64,000 bases of DNA from Hydnum rufescens UP504. Its lineage: Eukaryota > Basidiomycota > Agaricomycetes > Cantharellales > Hydnaceae. A program made the translations under genes and the position numbers. Of this stretch, positions 20,969 to 32,930 are shown piece by piece. Every line of letters begins with the position of its first letter. Positions within the stretch are counted from its first letter, which is position 1. The stretch lies in contig MU128959.1 of NCBI GenBank assembly GCA_014904985.1, forward strand, positions 133,080-197,079, read 5' to 3'. Under the pieces are notes generated by a model. That model saw only the letters and a program-made list of their open reading frames with translations. It was not told the DNA's origin and made no database searches.

Positions 20969-23900
20969 ATGGCCATCCCACTCCCGACCATAATTACCAC
21001 CGAGGCTTATGATGATGACAACTTTCACGATTATTCTCCACACTCATCTCCGAACGGTCCTTCACCCATCACCTCTATCGAAACGGCATTGGACCCCCCA
21101 CCCTCAGATACATATGGCCATCTGACCCTTTCGGTGCCCCATCCGCCTCCCGAGTTACTTAGAATCCCCTCCGTGGTCTCACAGGGAACATCTTCTTATC
21201 CTCCTTCAATATCCCCTCAGACTCCAGGTCCTGACTCAGACGCTGGCTCTATAAACATATTTTACTCCCCCCCTAGCCCTACATTGACCGCCACCTCTAT
21301 TGGTTTTGAACAACATGACACTACCAAACTTCGTGATAATAATCCAACCATTAACTCTGGGAAGAGCTCTCTCCAGCTATTGCAACCCACTGGACCTCGC
21401 CAGCACGTCCGGAAACTTAGCTGGAGCTCTGCAGAGGGGAGTACTGCGGACACCGACCCCGATCACCATGCATCGCCAATTACCGACCTCCCGATCACCC
21501 CAATAGAGGAACTGCCTGATCCCTTCACGAGGGAGTTTGGGGAGGCTCCGGAGCGGCCTCCCCAGCTTGATTTTGGAAAGGATCATACGGATCCAACGCC
21601 ATTCGCTTTCAATCCCACCCACCTCGCTCATTGCGTAGATCCGAAGAACCTGTCCCAGCTAGAGACATGGGGCGGTACTGCTGCGGTCCTAGATGGCCTT
21701 GGTTCCGATAGTATTCATGGGTTAAACACCAAAATTCGCAAAGAATTTCCTGCCTCCGACTATGCTCATCCAGATGACGACGTATCCGCAGTTGACATCG
21801 GGGGAGAGGGTAGCACTGCGTTTAGTGGTAGTGATAGTGGGCGCCAGCCTCCCGGCAGTCGCATTTCTGCTGAACAACGCTTCAAGGCTTTCAACGCAAC
21901 TCTAGATCAACGCAGACAAATCTACGGAGCTAACGCCTTGCCCCCTCGAAAGACCCTTTCGTTGCTACACCTCATGTGGATGGCTTTAAGAGATCGTGTT
22001 TTGGTACGATACTTTTTTGAATTTTCAATTCCCCCAAAATCTCGAGTTCGATGACCTTCTGTATTATTAGATAATGCTCTGCATCTCCGCAGCCGTGTCA
22101 CTTTCACTTGGCCTTTACCAAGATTTTGGGACTACTCGCGCCAAGGTCCCTTGTTCAGATGGCTCGAAGAATTGTACCGCCCCAAAAGTCGATTGGGTGG
22201 AAGGTGTTGCCATTATCATTGCCATCGTTCTTGTCGTCGCTGTCGGCAGCATAAACGACTGGCAGAAAGAGCGGCAATTCAACGCTCTCAACGCCAAGAA
22301 AGAAGATCGTGACATCAAAATCATCCGTGATGGTGCTGAAACTCTCTTAAATATTAAGGTCCGTCGAGTTGTCATAGCGTCTGCCGTACTATCATCCGTC
22401 CTCAATTTTGCGTCACAAAGGACGTCGTAGTTGGTGACATCGGTATTCTCGAGGCCGGCGAGATCGTTCCTGTCGATGGGATTTTTATTCGTGGACACAA
22501 CGTTCGCTGTGATGAGTCCAGCGCTACAGGGGAGTCTGATGCTGTCCGCAAAGCATCTTTCGAGGAGTGCATGGAAGAGATTAAGGCTGCTCGCTCAGCG
22601 AAGGCACGTGGAAAGGATCATCGCCAACCCAAGAAGGATCCCTTTATCATCAGTGGCAGCAAGGTAACTGAAGGGATTGGTTCGTACGTTGTCATCGCCG
22701 TCGGTGAAAAGAGCTTCAATGGACGGATTATGATGGGTCAGTAAAGATTCTCAGACCATCATGTGCATGTGTTTCTAATCCACGTTCGCATCGCATAACA
22801 GGGTTGCAAGAAGGCAACCCGTATACTCCTCTGCAGCATAAACTGAATGTGCTCGCGGAACTCATCGCCAAACTCGGCAGTTTGGCCGGTCTAATTTTAT
22901 TCACCGCTCTCATGATCCGCTTTTTCATCGAGCTCAAAACTGAACCCAATCAGACGGCGAACGCAAGGGCCATGAGTTTTATCCAGATCCTTATCATCTC
23001 TGTCACAGTTATCGTCGTAGCCGTTCCGGAAGGTTCGTTGTATCTCCGTTGCACATGAAAGCCATCCCTGACAGGGAATTGGTCAAGGTCTTCCGTTGGC
23101 AGTCACACTCGCCCTCGCTTTTGCCACCAAGCGGATGTTGCGCGCGAATCTCCTCGTACGCATATTAGGCTCGTGCGAGACGATGGCCAATGCCAGCGTC
23201 ATCTGCACAGACAAAACTGGCACACTCACGGAGAATTCCATGACCATTGTTGTGGGCTCCGTTGGTATACATGGCAAATACGTTCGGGATTTCGAAAAGC
23301 ATCACGAACGCAGTAACGTTGGTGATGAGGGCAGCTGTGATGCCGATGCCGATGCCGATAACTTCGAGGCTAAACCGAATCCCCCTCCGGAACAAGGTGA
23401 ACCTGGCGCTCCTCCGACGCAGGATGTGACTACCACAACCCGACGCCACAAAGATGATTTTGCATTCGACATGGCCGATTTGAGCTCAGTGCTCTCGCCG
23501 CAGCTCCGTATTTCTGTTCAATGATGCCATCTGCATAAACTCGACGGCGTTTGAAGATATCGACTCGTCCGGCAAAGTGGACTTCATTGGAAGCAAGACA
23601 GAGAGTGCGCTCTTACGCTTTGCAAAGGAACTCGGGTGGCCGGATTATAAGATGACGCGCGGATCTGCCCACGTCGTCCAGATGATACCATTCACCAGCG
23701 AGCGGAAGGCTATGGGTGTCGCGATTAAGATTACGCATAATCGATGGCGTGTGTTCTTCAAGGGGGCTAGCGAAGTTCTATCTCGGCAGTGCACGCGCCA
23801 TGTCATCGTCCGTAAGCCAGGTGAAGATTCGGTTAACACCACTTCGAAGGATATCGACACGAATCCGATCGACGAACTAGGGAAGGAAAACATCTCGCGC

Positions 23901-25867
23901 ACGATCATATTCTACGCGAATCAGATGTTGCGGACTATCGCGCTGTGTTATCGTGACTTTGAAAAGTGGCCTCCGGTCGAGTATACGGATGGGACCGACC
24001 AGGTTCCTTATTCGTATCTCGCGCAGGACCTGACTCTTATTGGTATTGTTGGTATCGAAGACCCTCTTCGAGCAGGCGTGCGCGAGGCTGTTCTTGACTG
24101 CCAGAGAGCGGGTGTCGCGGTCAAGATGTGCACTGGGGACAATGTTCTCACGGCCCGATCAATCGCTACGCAGTGCGGGATATATACCTCTGGGGGCATC
24201 ATAATGGAGGGACCTGCATTTCGCCAGTTAAGTGACTCTGCTTTGTTTGAGATTGTACCCAGGCTCCAGGTAAGCCTCCTCCATCTGGGTTCGCGCACTA
24301 GTTTTAAAAAGTGTCATTGTTCGCGAACAGGTCCTTGCCCGTTCGTCTCCTGAAGACAAAAAGATCCTTGTGGCCAAGCTTAAGGCCCTTGGTGAGATCG
24401 TGGGTGTCACCGGCGACGGTACAAATGACTCCCTAGCTCTCAAAGAAGCCCACGTGGGATTCTCGATGGGTATCGCTGGGACAGAGGTAGCTAAAGAAGC
24501 CTCAGATATCATTGTTATGGACGACAACTTCTCATCCATTGTCAACGCAATCATGTGGGGTCGATGTGTGAACGATGCAGTCAAGAAATTCCTGCAATTT
24601 CAACTGACCATCAACTTGTCCGCCGTTTTCATAACCTGTATCTCGGCTATAGCTTCGAGCAGTGAGGAGTCTGTGCTCACTGCCGTGCAATTGCTCTGGA
24701 TCAATATCATCATGGACACGTTTGCTGCTCTGGCATTGGCGACAGACAAGGCCCACCGGAGCTTACTGAATCGGAAGCCGGATCGTCAGACGGCGCCGCT
24801 CTTCAGCGTGGACATGTACAAGATGATATTGGGTCAGGCCCTCTACAGTATCATCGTCGTCCTTGTTTTCCATTTTGCCGGCAATGCGATCTTTGGCTAT
24901 CGCCGATTGTCCGAATACGAAGCAACCAAAAAATCGACCGAGCTCGGTACATTCGTTTTCAATGCGTACGTCTTCAGTCAAATATTCAATTCAATCAATT
25001 GTCGACGAATCGACAATAAACTCAATGTTTTCGCTGGCATTTTCGACAATTGGTATTTCTGGGTCATTACTCTCATTGGTGACATCCGTTCATTTTCAAT
25101 TTTAATTAATGTCACATTTTCTAATTCTCTTCGCCTTTTGTTATCAGAGATTGGCGCTCAAATCTTGATCGTCTTGGTGGGTGGATCAGTCTTCCAGGTG
25201 ACGAATATGAACGGGCGCGATTGGGGTATCTCCATGTCACTCGGTTTACTCGTTCTTCCCCTTGGAGTTTTAATTCGGTGCATTCCGAACGGGCCGTGCG
25301 AAAGGCTCCTAATATGGCTACACGTCTTGGATGACCCCAAGAAGTTACCGGTTATTAATCCGATGACTGCCGGTCAATTCCACCAGTCGTGGAATCCAGC
25401 AATCAACGCCGTACGGGAGAATTTGACCACGTTTGCCAGAATCCGTGGAGGTCGTGTGCGAAGAGCCTCCAATTTTGCGGGTCAAAGCCGGCACAACAAC
25501 TCGAGCGAGCTGGGATTCAACTGTATGCTGGCTGTTTTGAATATTGTGATCGTCGCTTGACCGTTGGCGTTTGTTTTTAGGCCTTCGTTGCTTGCCATGG
25601 TGCCTACTCTTGTAGCCACTACCATCGGCGCTGGCTGGGTGCCTCAAGAAGGCGATATTGCGGATCCTGCGCAATCCAATCCATCCAAGTCTTCAGAACA
25701 ACTAGCGATTGGAAGTGGTATACATTTTCATAAAGAGTAAGTTTGAACATTTGCTTATAGGGTCTTGGTTTGACCGAGAATCTTACATTTTCGTTGCGTT
25801 TGTTAATAGTACTCCGAGGGACGATAAGTTGCGGCGCAAGTACAGTCCACCTACGATTGAATCATAG
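20969..25867 (+). CDS. P-type Ca2+-ATPase, PMCA/Pmc1 type (two apparent frame breaks)
   Basis: Nine exons: 20969-22003, 22071-22358, 22421-22736, 22802-23032, 23088-24269, 24331-25078, 25148-25522, 25581-25736 and 25810-25867; about 1,460 residues once two frame breaks are ignored. After a ~300-residue disordered N-terminus come two membrane helices, the actuator domain (DESSATGES), the VAVPEGLPLAVT helix, DKTGTLTEN with the phosphorylated Asp, FFKGASE (nucleotide binding), CTGDNVLTA and GVTGDGTND, then the C-terminal helices. Such pumps move Ca2+ out of the cytosol, in fungi usually into the vacuole. The frame breaks at TTT 23511-23513 (one extra base before NDAICINSTAFE) and at GGG 25512-25514 (one missing before IQL-PSLLAMVP). 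The hinge after TGDGTND reads SLALKEA rather than the usual GPALK-like sequence. The start at 20969 is preferred over an upstream in-frame ATG. Confidence 0.9.
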
Positions 25868-26483
25868 GTACCGACTCCAGTGTGCTGAATTTCTTGGCCT
25901 CGACCTATTGGTGTTGTCTTCTGCTTGTGAAAAGACATGCCACTGATATTGCAATATCCTTATGACCATCATTTCCATTGCAACTTCTGCTTCCATCATG
26001 GCCGAAATGTAACTATTATTCATGCATGTCTCCCACTGATTTCCGAGATCGTCCGCCCACGTTACATTTCATCACCCAATCATATCATTACATCTTTTTC
26101 TTTGCCTCAATTCATACGAGTTGGTACTTCTATCCAGCCCTATCATAGTAGCATTTGCATAGTCACTTATTCTCGCAATGCAACATCACCTTAATAGGCA
26201 GTCGCCGCCAGAAGATCATTAATTCGTTGTACGGCAGGAGAGCCGTGCAGAGACCATTTTGAGCCTCGTCTGCGGTCAATCTATTTGTAATGACAAGGGG
26301 AAGATAAGCTAGGACCCCTATGACTAGTTGGAAGCGAGGACCGACCTTGTCAGGATTTCATGCTTGTGGGTACAATAGGTACAGGACGGTTTGCAAATAC
26401 GATCTTTTTCTTGACAATGGTAATCACGTTGTAGGAAGCGTTATTTTTGCGATGCTGAGCTAGTGGTGCTGCTGTTGCCCCCA
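25868..26483. other. Convergent 3' region between Ca2+-ATPase and CTF8
   Basis: Both flanking genes end here, pointing toward each other. The stretch is T-rich after 25930 and shows no gene. It probably contains both 3' untranslated regions. Confidence 0.45.
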
Positions 26484-26977
26484 TTATCCGACGGCTGTTC
26501 GTTGGCAATGGCTCACACGCACCACCACGAGATCGGGGTCATCGGCAACTTGTATGCTCGGGTGGCTTGACCGAGCCAGCACAGCGTATGGCTTCGGGAG
26601 ATTTTGGATCGTGCCTTCCAGGAGATGATGGCCGATCTTGAGTGTTGGTTTCTGGAGGGGATATGGGACATATGGGCGCGGCGGACGCACGAGTCGTCAC
26701 GGTAAGCAAATAATATATGAGGAAATTTTACACAACAACGATCAGCTTTTAAATAAGGGAAGGGGGAAGTAAGGAGGGGTACGGTAGGGGTCCCTCTCAC
26801 GTTGGTCTGGGAGTCGATGACGAGCGTGCCAACTGGTTGTCCGCTTGTGTCGCCTTGGGTGGTCAAAGAGCCTTGGAGCTCGACGATGAGGACCTCGTCT
26901 GAGCCTAGCGAGATGAGATGCGGAGGCAGGGGAGGGTAATCCCGGGCAGACTGTGTGATATCGAGAGGAATTATCAT
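26484..26977 (-). CDS. CTF8: Chromosome transmission fidelity protein 8 (alternative clamp-loader subunit)
   Basis: Two exons, 26801-26977 and 26484-26651, with a 149-nt intron, encode 114 residues, the normal Ctf8 size. The protein starts MIIPLDITQSAR, continues with DEVLIVELQGSL and GTLVID, and after the intron has KPTLKIGHHLLEGTI followed by LPKPYAVL; this is the full Ctf8 pattern. Ctf8 joins Dcc1 and Ctf18 to form the alternative RFC complex that loads PCNA and supports sister-chromatid cohesion. The gene reads away from the PB1-domain gene, sharing an 0.8 kb upstream region. No frame damage is seen. Confidence 0.9.
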
Positions 26978-27808
26978 TTTGGCGGCGTACCGCGAGGGTC
27001 CATATTACGGGACTTTGCCGAAGCCGTTTACTCAATAGAGTCAATATGTTTCCTTTTTGCGCCCACGCTACCGTCGGCCGGGTCCTGCGCGCTGTCCCAC
27101 GAGGTGTGGCCCTGTCCATAATACTATCGATACCTATCGATACCTATCGATACCTATCGATGCCTATCGTTGTCACTTGATTTCAATAGCTCTCTTCATC
27201 CTGAGGGGCAGATTGCGCCCGTACTCACACAGCTGAGGAGGGAGTAAATGATCACAACCGCGCGCAGCATTCTCCCGCAACCCCGGTGGTCTAGACTCTG
27301 CCTTGGAGATTGGAAGATTTGGCGTCATTGGCAACAAGACAGACTCCATCCGGTTGTGATATGAAATCAACTTGGAATTAACTAAGGAAATAATCACTGA
27401 TCACTTCAAATCTGGTATTATCATGGTCTACCAGCCCCTCCCTGATCCTGGACGGAGACTCCGAATCCTCGTGCCACAGTTACTCTTTTGACATCATCCT
27501 CCAGACAGTCGGACTTTTTCACCGACAATTACTCGAGCACCCCTTTAGAGATAAGGCACCCCCTCCTTTCCTCTCTACGACTCAAAAAAAGGCCTCAGGG
27601 AATCGCATACCTCACATTGACTCCCGAGTCTTTCCTGCGTCTGCGGATGAGCGTGCCTGGTTCTGAACATCGTAGAGCCATGCGTAGTCCCAGGGCAGCA
27701 TACATAGGGCACCAGACCTCCGATGCAACCCACCCGAATCTCGAAATCTAGTTATACGACCTCCTCCGAACTCGTTCGCTGTGCGTCCTCTCCCCCCCAA
27801 GAAAATGA
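26978..27808. promoter_or_regulatory. Divergent intergenic region between CTF8 and PB1-domain gene
   Basis: The 830 bp between two outward-reading genes must hold both promoters. The clearest structure is the 10-bp tandem repeat at 27124-27169. No other gene is seen. Confidence 0.5.
27124..27169. repeat. 10-bp tandem repeat with TATCGATA core
   Basis: The unit CTATCGATAC is repeated three times exactly (27124-27153), then CTATCGATGC and a partial CTATCG. Each exact unit contains the perfect palindrome TATCGATA. It lies 147 bp upstream of the CTF8 start codon in the shared upstream region. Confidence 0.9.
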
Positions 27809-30354
27809 ATGCGTGGCATTATGGAGTCCGCATTACAGCCATTCATGACCACAACCCAGCTCCCGGTCATTCAGGTCCAACAAGAAGAGTACGAAGTGTG
27901 GCGTCTCTGGGACGACTGCCTCGCACTTCAGCGTGACGTCGAGAAAGAATATACACGCCTGTCAAGCGTCGCACGCGAGAGTCCGAGCGATGCCATGCGT
28001 CCCGCTAACCGAGCCGCTTCGTTCGTTTCGCTTCCCTTTGGCTCAGATCGTCTCTCCGTGTCATCCGACGTGCACGACGCAGGCGTGCCGAAGCTCACGA
28101 AGAAGATTATTTTATTTCGCGGCATCACTATCGAACAGCGCGGGGATGAATTTGGCTCATTTCTTCTCGCTTTGTTTGCTTCGAACCACCCAATCGTCAT
28201 TCAAGTCCTTCGGATGCCTACCGTTCGCGATTTCTTCGCATGGTGGAAGAGAGATAGAGACTCATCTGCGCAGGTAGCATCTCCAGGCCCTTCATCGGGG
28301 TTGACTCGTACCGTGTCCTTGGGTAGCGTAACTGGGGAATCTAAACCCGGGTCGCGTTCCACCAGGCCGTCTACCTCGTCTTCACCCCCACCCCTTCCCA
28401 CCCGCAATCCTGGGCGACCAATTCCGCGGCGACCTTCTACGGCCCCTGGGGGTCTACGACCCTCTTTGTTTTCTCCCGCATCCCGTATTCCATCGCCAGA
28501 GCCACCTCCCTCCAAAAAAACCAACGGACTACGTATCGATACCAACGGTCTCTTCCCATCTTCTTCAACGTTGGCACCCCAGTCCGCTTCGTCGCTTTTG
28601 ACCGTCGACCCGCTTGCAACAGCAACCTCTGGTCGGTCGCCCCCTCCTCAACAGACGCCTAGTAATGCCTCGAACGGAATCGCCAATCGTCCACGCAGTA
28701 ACAGTCCCGAAAGATATGACTGTTCTGAGCATGATGCTAGTCCCAGTACCAACACATCGAGAGCTGGTGCGCGGGCTTCGCGGCCCCGGACCTTGAACCT
28801 GCCACCAACGGTCCATTCCCCTGTCCAAGAAGAGGAAGAAGAACAATTGCCAAGGAGGCAGGATTTATCGATGAGTCAAGTGACCCACTCACATGAGATG
28901 GCCACAATATCTCGGGAGGGTCCGCTGGGGGAATCGACCACACGTGCCGTACGAAGAACCCGATCTCCAAACCAGCAACATGGCGCAGAGAATCGGAGTG
29001 GTCGCGTTTTTGAGGGATTCATGCGGGATTTCCAAATCATATCTCCTACTCAGGAAGAATTTTCTTCTGTCATGATGGCAGATACGCGGCCACTACGTCC
29101 TGGTCAGACGTCGGGACCACCGGTTTCTCCTATCGCTTCATCTGCTCGCTCTCCAAACTCGGTCCCTTCATCACCCATTTCTGGAATCGGTCGCGATGTT
29201 CCCCATATGGCCTCAGTGCATCGATCTGTTCGTCCATCCTCCCTCCTCGTTGCAGCAGAGCAGTTCTTTGGGCATACGGACAGAGAGCCCATGGATCAAA
29301 GCCCCCTGGAAGCATCTCGGTGCTGGCTTTCCGCCCCCCGGGCCGACGTAGGCGACCCCCTGTCGCCCAAGTCCCATGCCGAATCCCGTGCGCCCCGTTC
29401 TCCGACTCACGTGCTCGCTCGGAAATCGTTTGTTGAACCGAGACAAAACACAAACTTTCCCAGAGTGTTGTATCCATTGGAGGAACCAGATGGTGGCAGT
29501 GCTTCCCAAAGTCCTGTGCTCTCGGTTGGCCAAGATGAATTGGTAAACTTGTATATGCATGGCAGAGGCCGTAGTGGCAGCGGCAGCAGTCATGGTAGTG
29601 TGAGCGTAAGGGGTAGTCTCCAAACACTGGACACACCACCGCCTTCTCGCCGCTCATCTGCGTCCTTCCGCCCTTCATTTTTGGATCTTACACACACCCT
29701 CCTTTCCCTCGACGAGGAACCCGATACTCCCCTATCTCTCCATTGTCTTACAACTGTCCAAGTCGCGAATCCAGAACGATCCCCAGGGGGGCCCTTCCAG
29801 AAGGCTTCACCCGGACATTTCCGTCTCTCCCGGTACCAATCGACTTCGTCTTTCTTGTCCTCTGTCTTGTCCACTGTGCCACCAACTGAGCGACCAGCCA
29901 AGTCGAGCCTTCGTCCTCCGCCAACCCCATCCCAATGATGTTTACTGCGAAAGCAGTCCACGTACCGAGTGGTTCCGCTGTCCTCGTTAAATTGCCTCGA
30001 AATGTGGTGCTGGAAGAGGTTCAGGCCAGGATCGCGAAACGGTTTCATGAGGTTGAGGCTCTCGAGCTGTCCTGGAGTTTGCCGAGATCGATCCTGCAGT
30101 CTGATGTTCATAACAAGTCTCTGAGGCGTTCAGCACTGTACTGCCGAAACCATCTGGCCCCTCCATCACCCCCATCACCCCCATCGAGCCCGGGACGAAA
30201 ACTACAGCATTCGCCTGTGGATTCGCCGGATCTTTCGTACATGCATATCGTCACTCAGGCGGATTGGGCTCGCGCTGTTGCCTCTATCGGTTCGGGAGAA
30301 AAGATGTCCCTCCGCATTTTCGAGGAAGAGCGCTGCCCCACCAGTGCGATATGA
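27809..30354 (+). CDS. PB1-domain protein with long disordered middle, split by a frame change
   Basis: Frame 27809-29938 encodes 709 residues. The first ~150 residues form an ordered-looking region (EEYEVWRLWDDCLALQRDVE, later KKIILFRGITIEQRG and VLRMPTVRDFFAWWKRDRD), followed by about 500 Ser/Pro/Arg-rich disordered residues. A second frame, 29935-30354 (139 residues), overlaps the stop codon. It looks like a PB1 domain: a basic first strand ending VLVKLPRN, a helix EEVQARIAKRFHEVE, and an acidic-free end WARAVASIGSGEKMSLRIFE. PB1 domains pair proteins with each other, as in fungal Bem1, Cdc24 and NoxR. One extra base in the CCC at 29930-29932 would fuse both frames, so a single ~850-residue protein is likely. 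The N-terminal family is not recognised, and no SH3, TPR or DH-PH domain is visible. Confidence 0.6.
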
Positions 30355-30639
30355 CCTTCCATTTAGCCTCGAGCTGCTTGTTTTGTCCAAAAATCCCCCC
30401 CCCTTCCCATTCGTTCGTTTTTTTCATGTATTCTCTCTTTCTCCCTTTCTAACCAATGTACATGCTACGCCGTCGTTATATTTTTTGTCTATCCCCCTCG
30501 TTATGAATCCTGTGGCCTGATTCCCGATCGCGTCTCTCTGTTTGTTCATCTTGTCGCTCTACCCTGTGTGCTACTCAAATCATCGTCTTAGAAACACCGT
30601 GCTTGTATCTTGTATCTCGAATCTCGAAAGTATAGAATT

Positions 30640-32930
30640 CTATGCTAGGATGACCATGTTTCTCATACTACCAGGAGCGATGAAAGTGTTGCCTGAGAAT
30701 GTATGATCTAAAAAGAGAGAGAGACGTCCCTTCAGCATTCCAAAAGCTGGCCACCAATAAGAGTGCTTGAGAAAGGGGGGAGGGGGGGGGGGGAAGATAC
30801 ATACCGCGAGTGCCTGCTCGACTTCAAGTCTCTTCCGAGCCGCCGATAGCCAGTCTACGAGTAGGACTTTTGGCACGCCTCTCAGCTGGTTCAGCTCCCG
30901 CGCAGCGCTGTCCAGATCCTTCTCCAAGAGGAAGTGCTCCGCACGCGCCAGGACGCTCGAGACGTCTGTTCCCTCCACAAGGCCGTGCCGCTTGAAGCGC
31001 AGTGTGGACAGGACGCTCGACGCCAGGTGCGCGAGAAGCCCGGCGTTTTGGTCGGGCAGCAGGGCAACGCTCTCGACCCGCGGCGCAACGGAGGTCGTAA
31101 ACCAGGAGACCAAGTCCGTCAGGGGCTCGACGCCGATGTCGGGCACATCTGTGCGCTCTATCGAGTCGAGGGCGGCGATGATGATCGGCTCGTCGCGCGC
31201 AGCTGCGACGTGTCGCAGGACGCGCAGTTCTTCGCGGAAGGGCTTGCGTATAGGGGAGTCTACGGCGCTGTTGGAAGGCACGCAGGGCGGACCAGAGGGT
31301 GTGCAGGCGAAGATTCTCGTCCAGGTACGACGTGTTGTCCAGAGCCACTCTTTCCAACCTTTTCAAACCCGTCGCGAGGTCATCGAGCTTGGCGAGCCGG
31401 CCCCCGCGTTCTTGTTCCACACGGACTTTTATCTCACGTATCCATCGACGCTGCATCTCAATACCCTGGGCAATCACTTCCTCCTTCAAGCTGCCGCCCG
31501 GAGAAGGGAAGTGTAAGTTAAGATTTAAAAATGGGTATATATATCATTCATTTCCGGATCGCTCACCGTTCGTTGATGATTTGGCTCTGGGTCTCCAGCT
31601 CAGCGACCAAGCGGGCCTTGTACGTCTGCAGGATCCGTTGCCGTTCCTCCTCAATCATGGCTTTATACCCTTCCTCCTGAGAGTCAATCTTATCCTGCGA
31701 GTCGACCTCCAGCTGAAGAAGCTTCTTGGAATACTCCTGGGCCTGCGCATCAAGTTGTTCCTCGAGTTTCTTCTTTTCTTCCTGCTTTCACGCTCTCGAT
31801 CCGCGTGCCCAGTTTTACCAAATCTGCCTGGGCCGCATCGAGTATGTCCTTGGCGGCGGCAGTGGCTCCGGCGGGGCTATCTCGAAGGTAGCCGGCGAGG
31901 TTGTCTATGCTGGATGCGATGTGGGCGATGACGGGCTCAGAGGCGGATAGTTCGGCAACAGCGGGTGCAACGAGCGGGAGAGGCGGTGCCGGTGGTGGTC
32001 GGGGCGATCGCGGTGTCACGGGCTTAGAGGCAGACAGAGGAACCTCGACGGGCTTCGGCTTGGAGGGACGAGAGAATCCGGGTGGGGGTTCGAATCCCAG
32101 GGGCAATTCGGTCGTGTACACTTTCACCTCGGATGTAGAGGATCGAGGCTCCGATGGGACGGGGCTGGATGGTTGAGGAGTCTTCTGGAGGACCATTGCG
32201 CAGCGCTTCTTCAGCTTTCCGAACCAGACCTTCTATTTCAGGGGAGAATTTTGGACGAGCAGGTCTTTCGTTTGGGCACAGGGGTGCTGTCTCCGGCGGC
32301 ACCGCGGTTTGCGGAAGTCCAAACGGGTGACGGCGCTGGCTTGGTATCGCGCTTCACGATGGGTCTTCCGGTCTCCGTAGAAGATTCCTTTGAGGCAGGA
32401 GACGGCGTCGGATATCCCTGAGAGCCCAATGTGCGGGAAACGGCTCCTTCCACGAACCGGTAGGCGCCTTTAGTCCCGTCAATCGCCAGCCTGGGAAGTC
32501 CAAACAGCGTCGTATCATCCCATCCTTGTGTCTCCGCGTAATCCATGATGGCCTCGCCCAGGGGAACGCTCTCAACAAAAAAATCATGATATCGCTCGCT
32601 GCTCAGCGCGATCGCCGTGCTTCCGCCATAAAAAACGACGCCAAAAAGCGAGGAATATAGCGCAATCCGCGATACAAATCCGCGCTGTTTCTTCTTCGTC
32701 GGTCGGGGCGAAGCAGCAGCAGTACTTGGAGGTGTTTCACCGGCCTTGACTGTTTCTATTGCCTCCTCCGTCGCGAATCTCTGCGATGGAAAAACAAATG
32801 TGAGGGAACTAGGAGAGAGGGCAGTAAACATTTGACCCGCACTCACCCGCCTAATTATCATTCTAGCCCCAGGTGATCTACCATGACGGAAAACGGGCCT
32901 AGCAATGGCCCGCCTTGACGCGGGTAGCAT
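30640..32930 (-). CDS. MIC60: MICOS complex subunit Mic60 (mitofilin), several apparent frame breaks
   Basis: The start at 32930 gives a basic presequence (MLPASRRAIARPVFRHGR). Exon 2 from 32780 has a Lys-rich patch, then one membrane helix (IALYSSLFGVVFYGGSTAIA) and FFVESVPLGEAIMDYAE, as in Mic60. A Pro-rich linker follows, then coiled coil (EEQLDAQAQEYSKKLLQLE), and the mitofilin domain with SPIRKPFREELRVLRHVAAAR and LLVDWLSAARKRLEVEQAL. Mic60 sits in the inner mitochondrial membrane and shapes cristae junctions. Relative to the expected protein, one extra base appears at four places: AAA 32266-32268, a CCCC run near 32135, AAA 31786-31788 and near 31270. The last intron (30766-30804) is only 39 nt and contains a G-rich run on the plus strand, so the last ~45 residues are uncertain. 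Confidence 0.85.
30775..30793. repeat. Poly-G/poly-C run inside last MIC60 intron
   Basis: Eighteen G interrupted by one A on the plus strand. On the MIC60 strand it forms the C-rich polypyrimidine stretch just before a 3' splice site. Such runs are error-prone in sequencing. Confidence 0.9.

Noticed and set aside
32091..32104. GGTTCGAATCCCAG, resembling a tRNA T arm
   Set aside because: Sits inside the conserved Mic60 coding region; no acceptor or anticodon arms fit around it.
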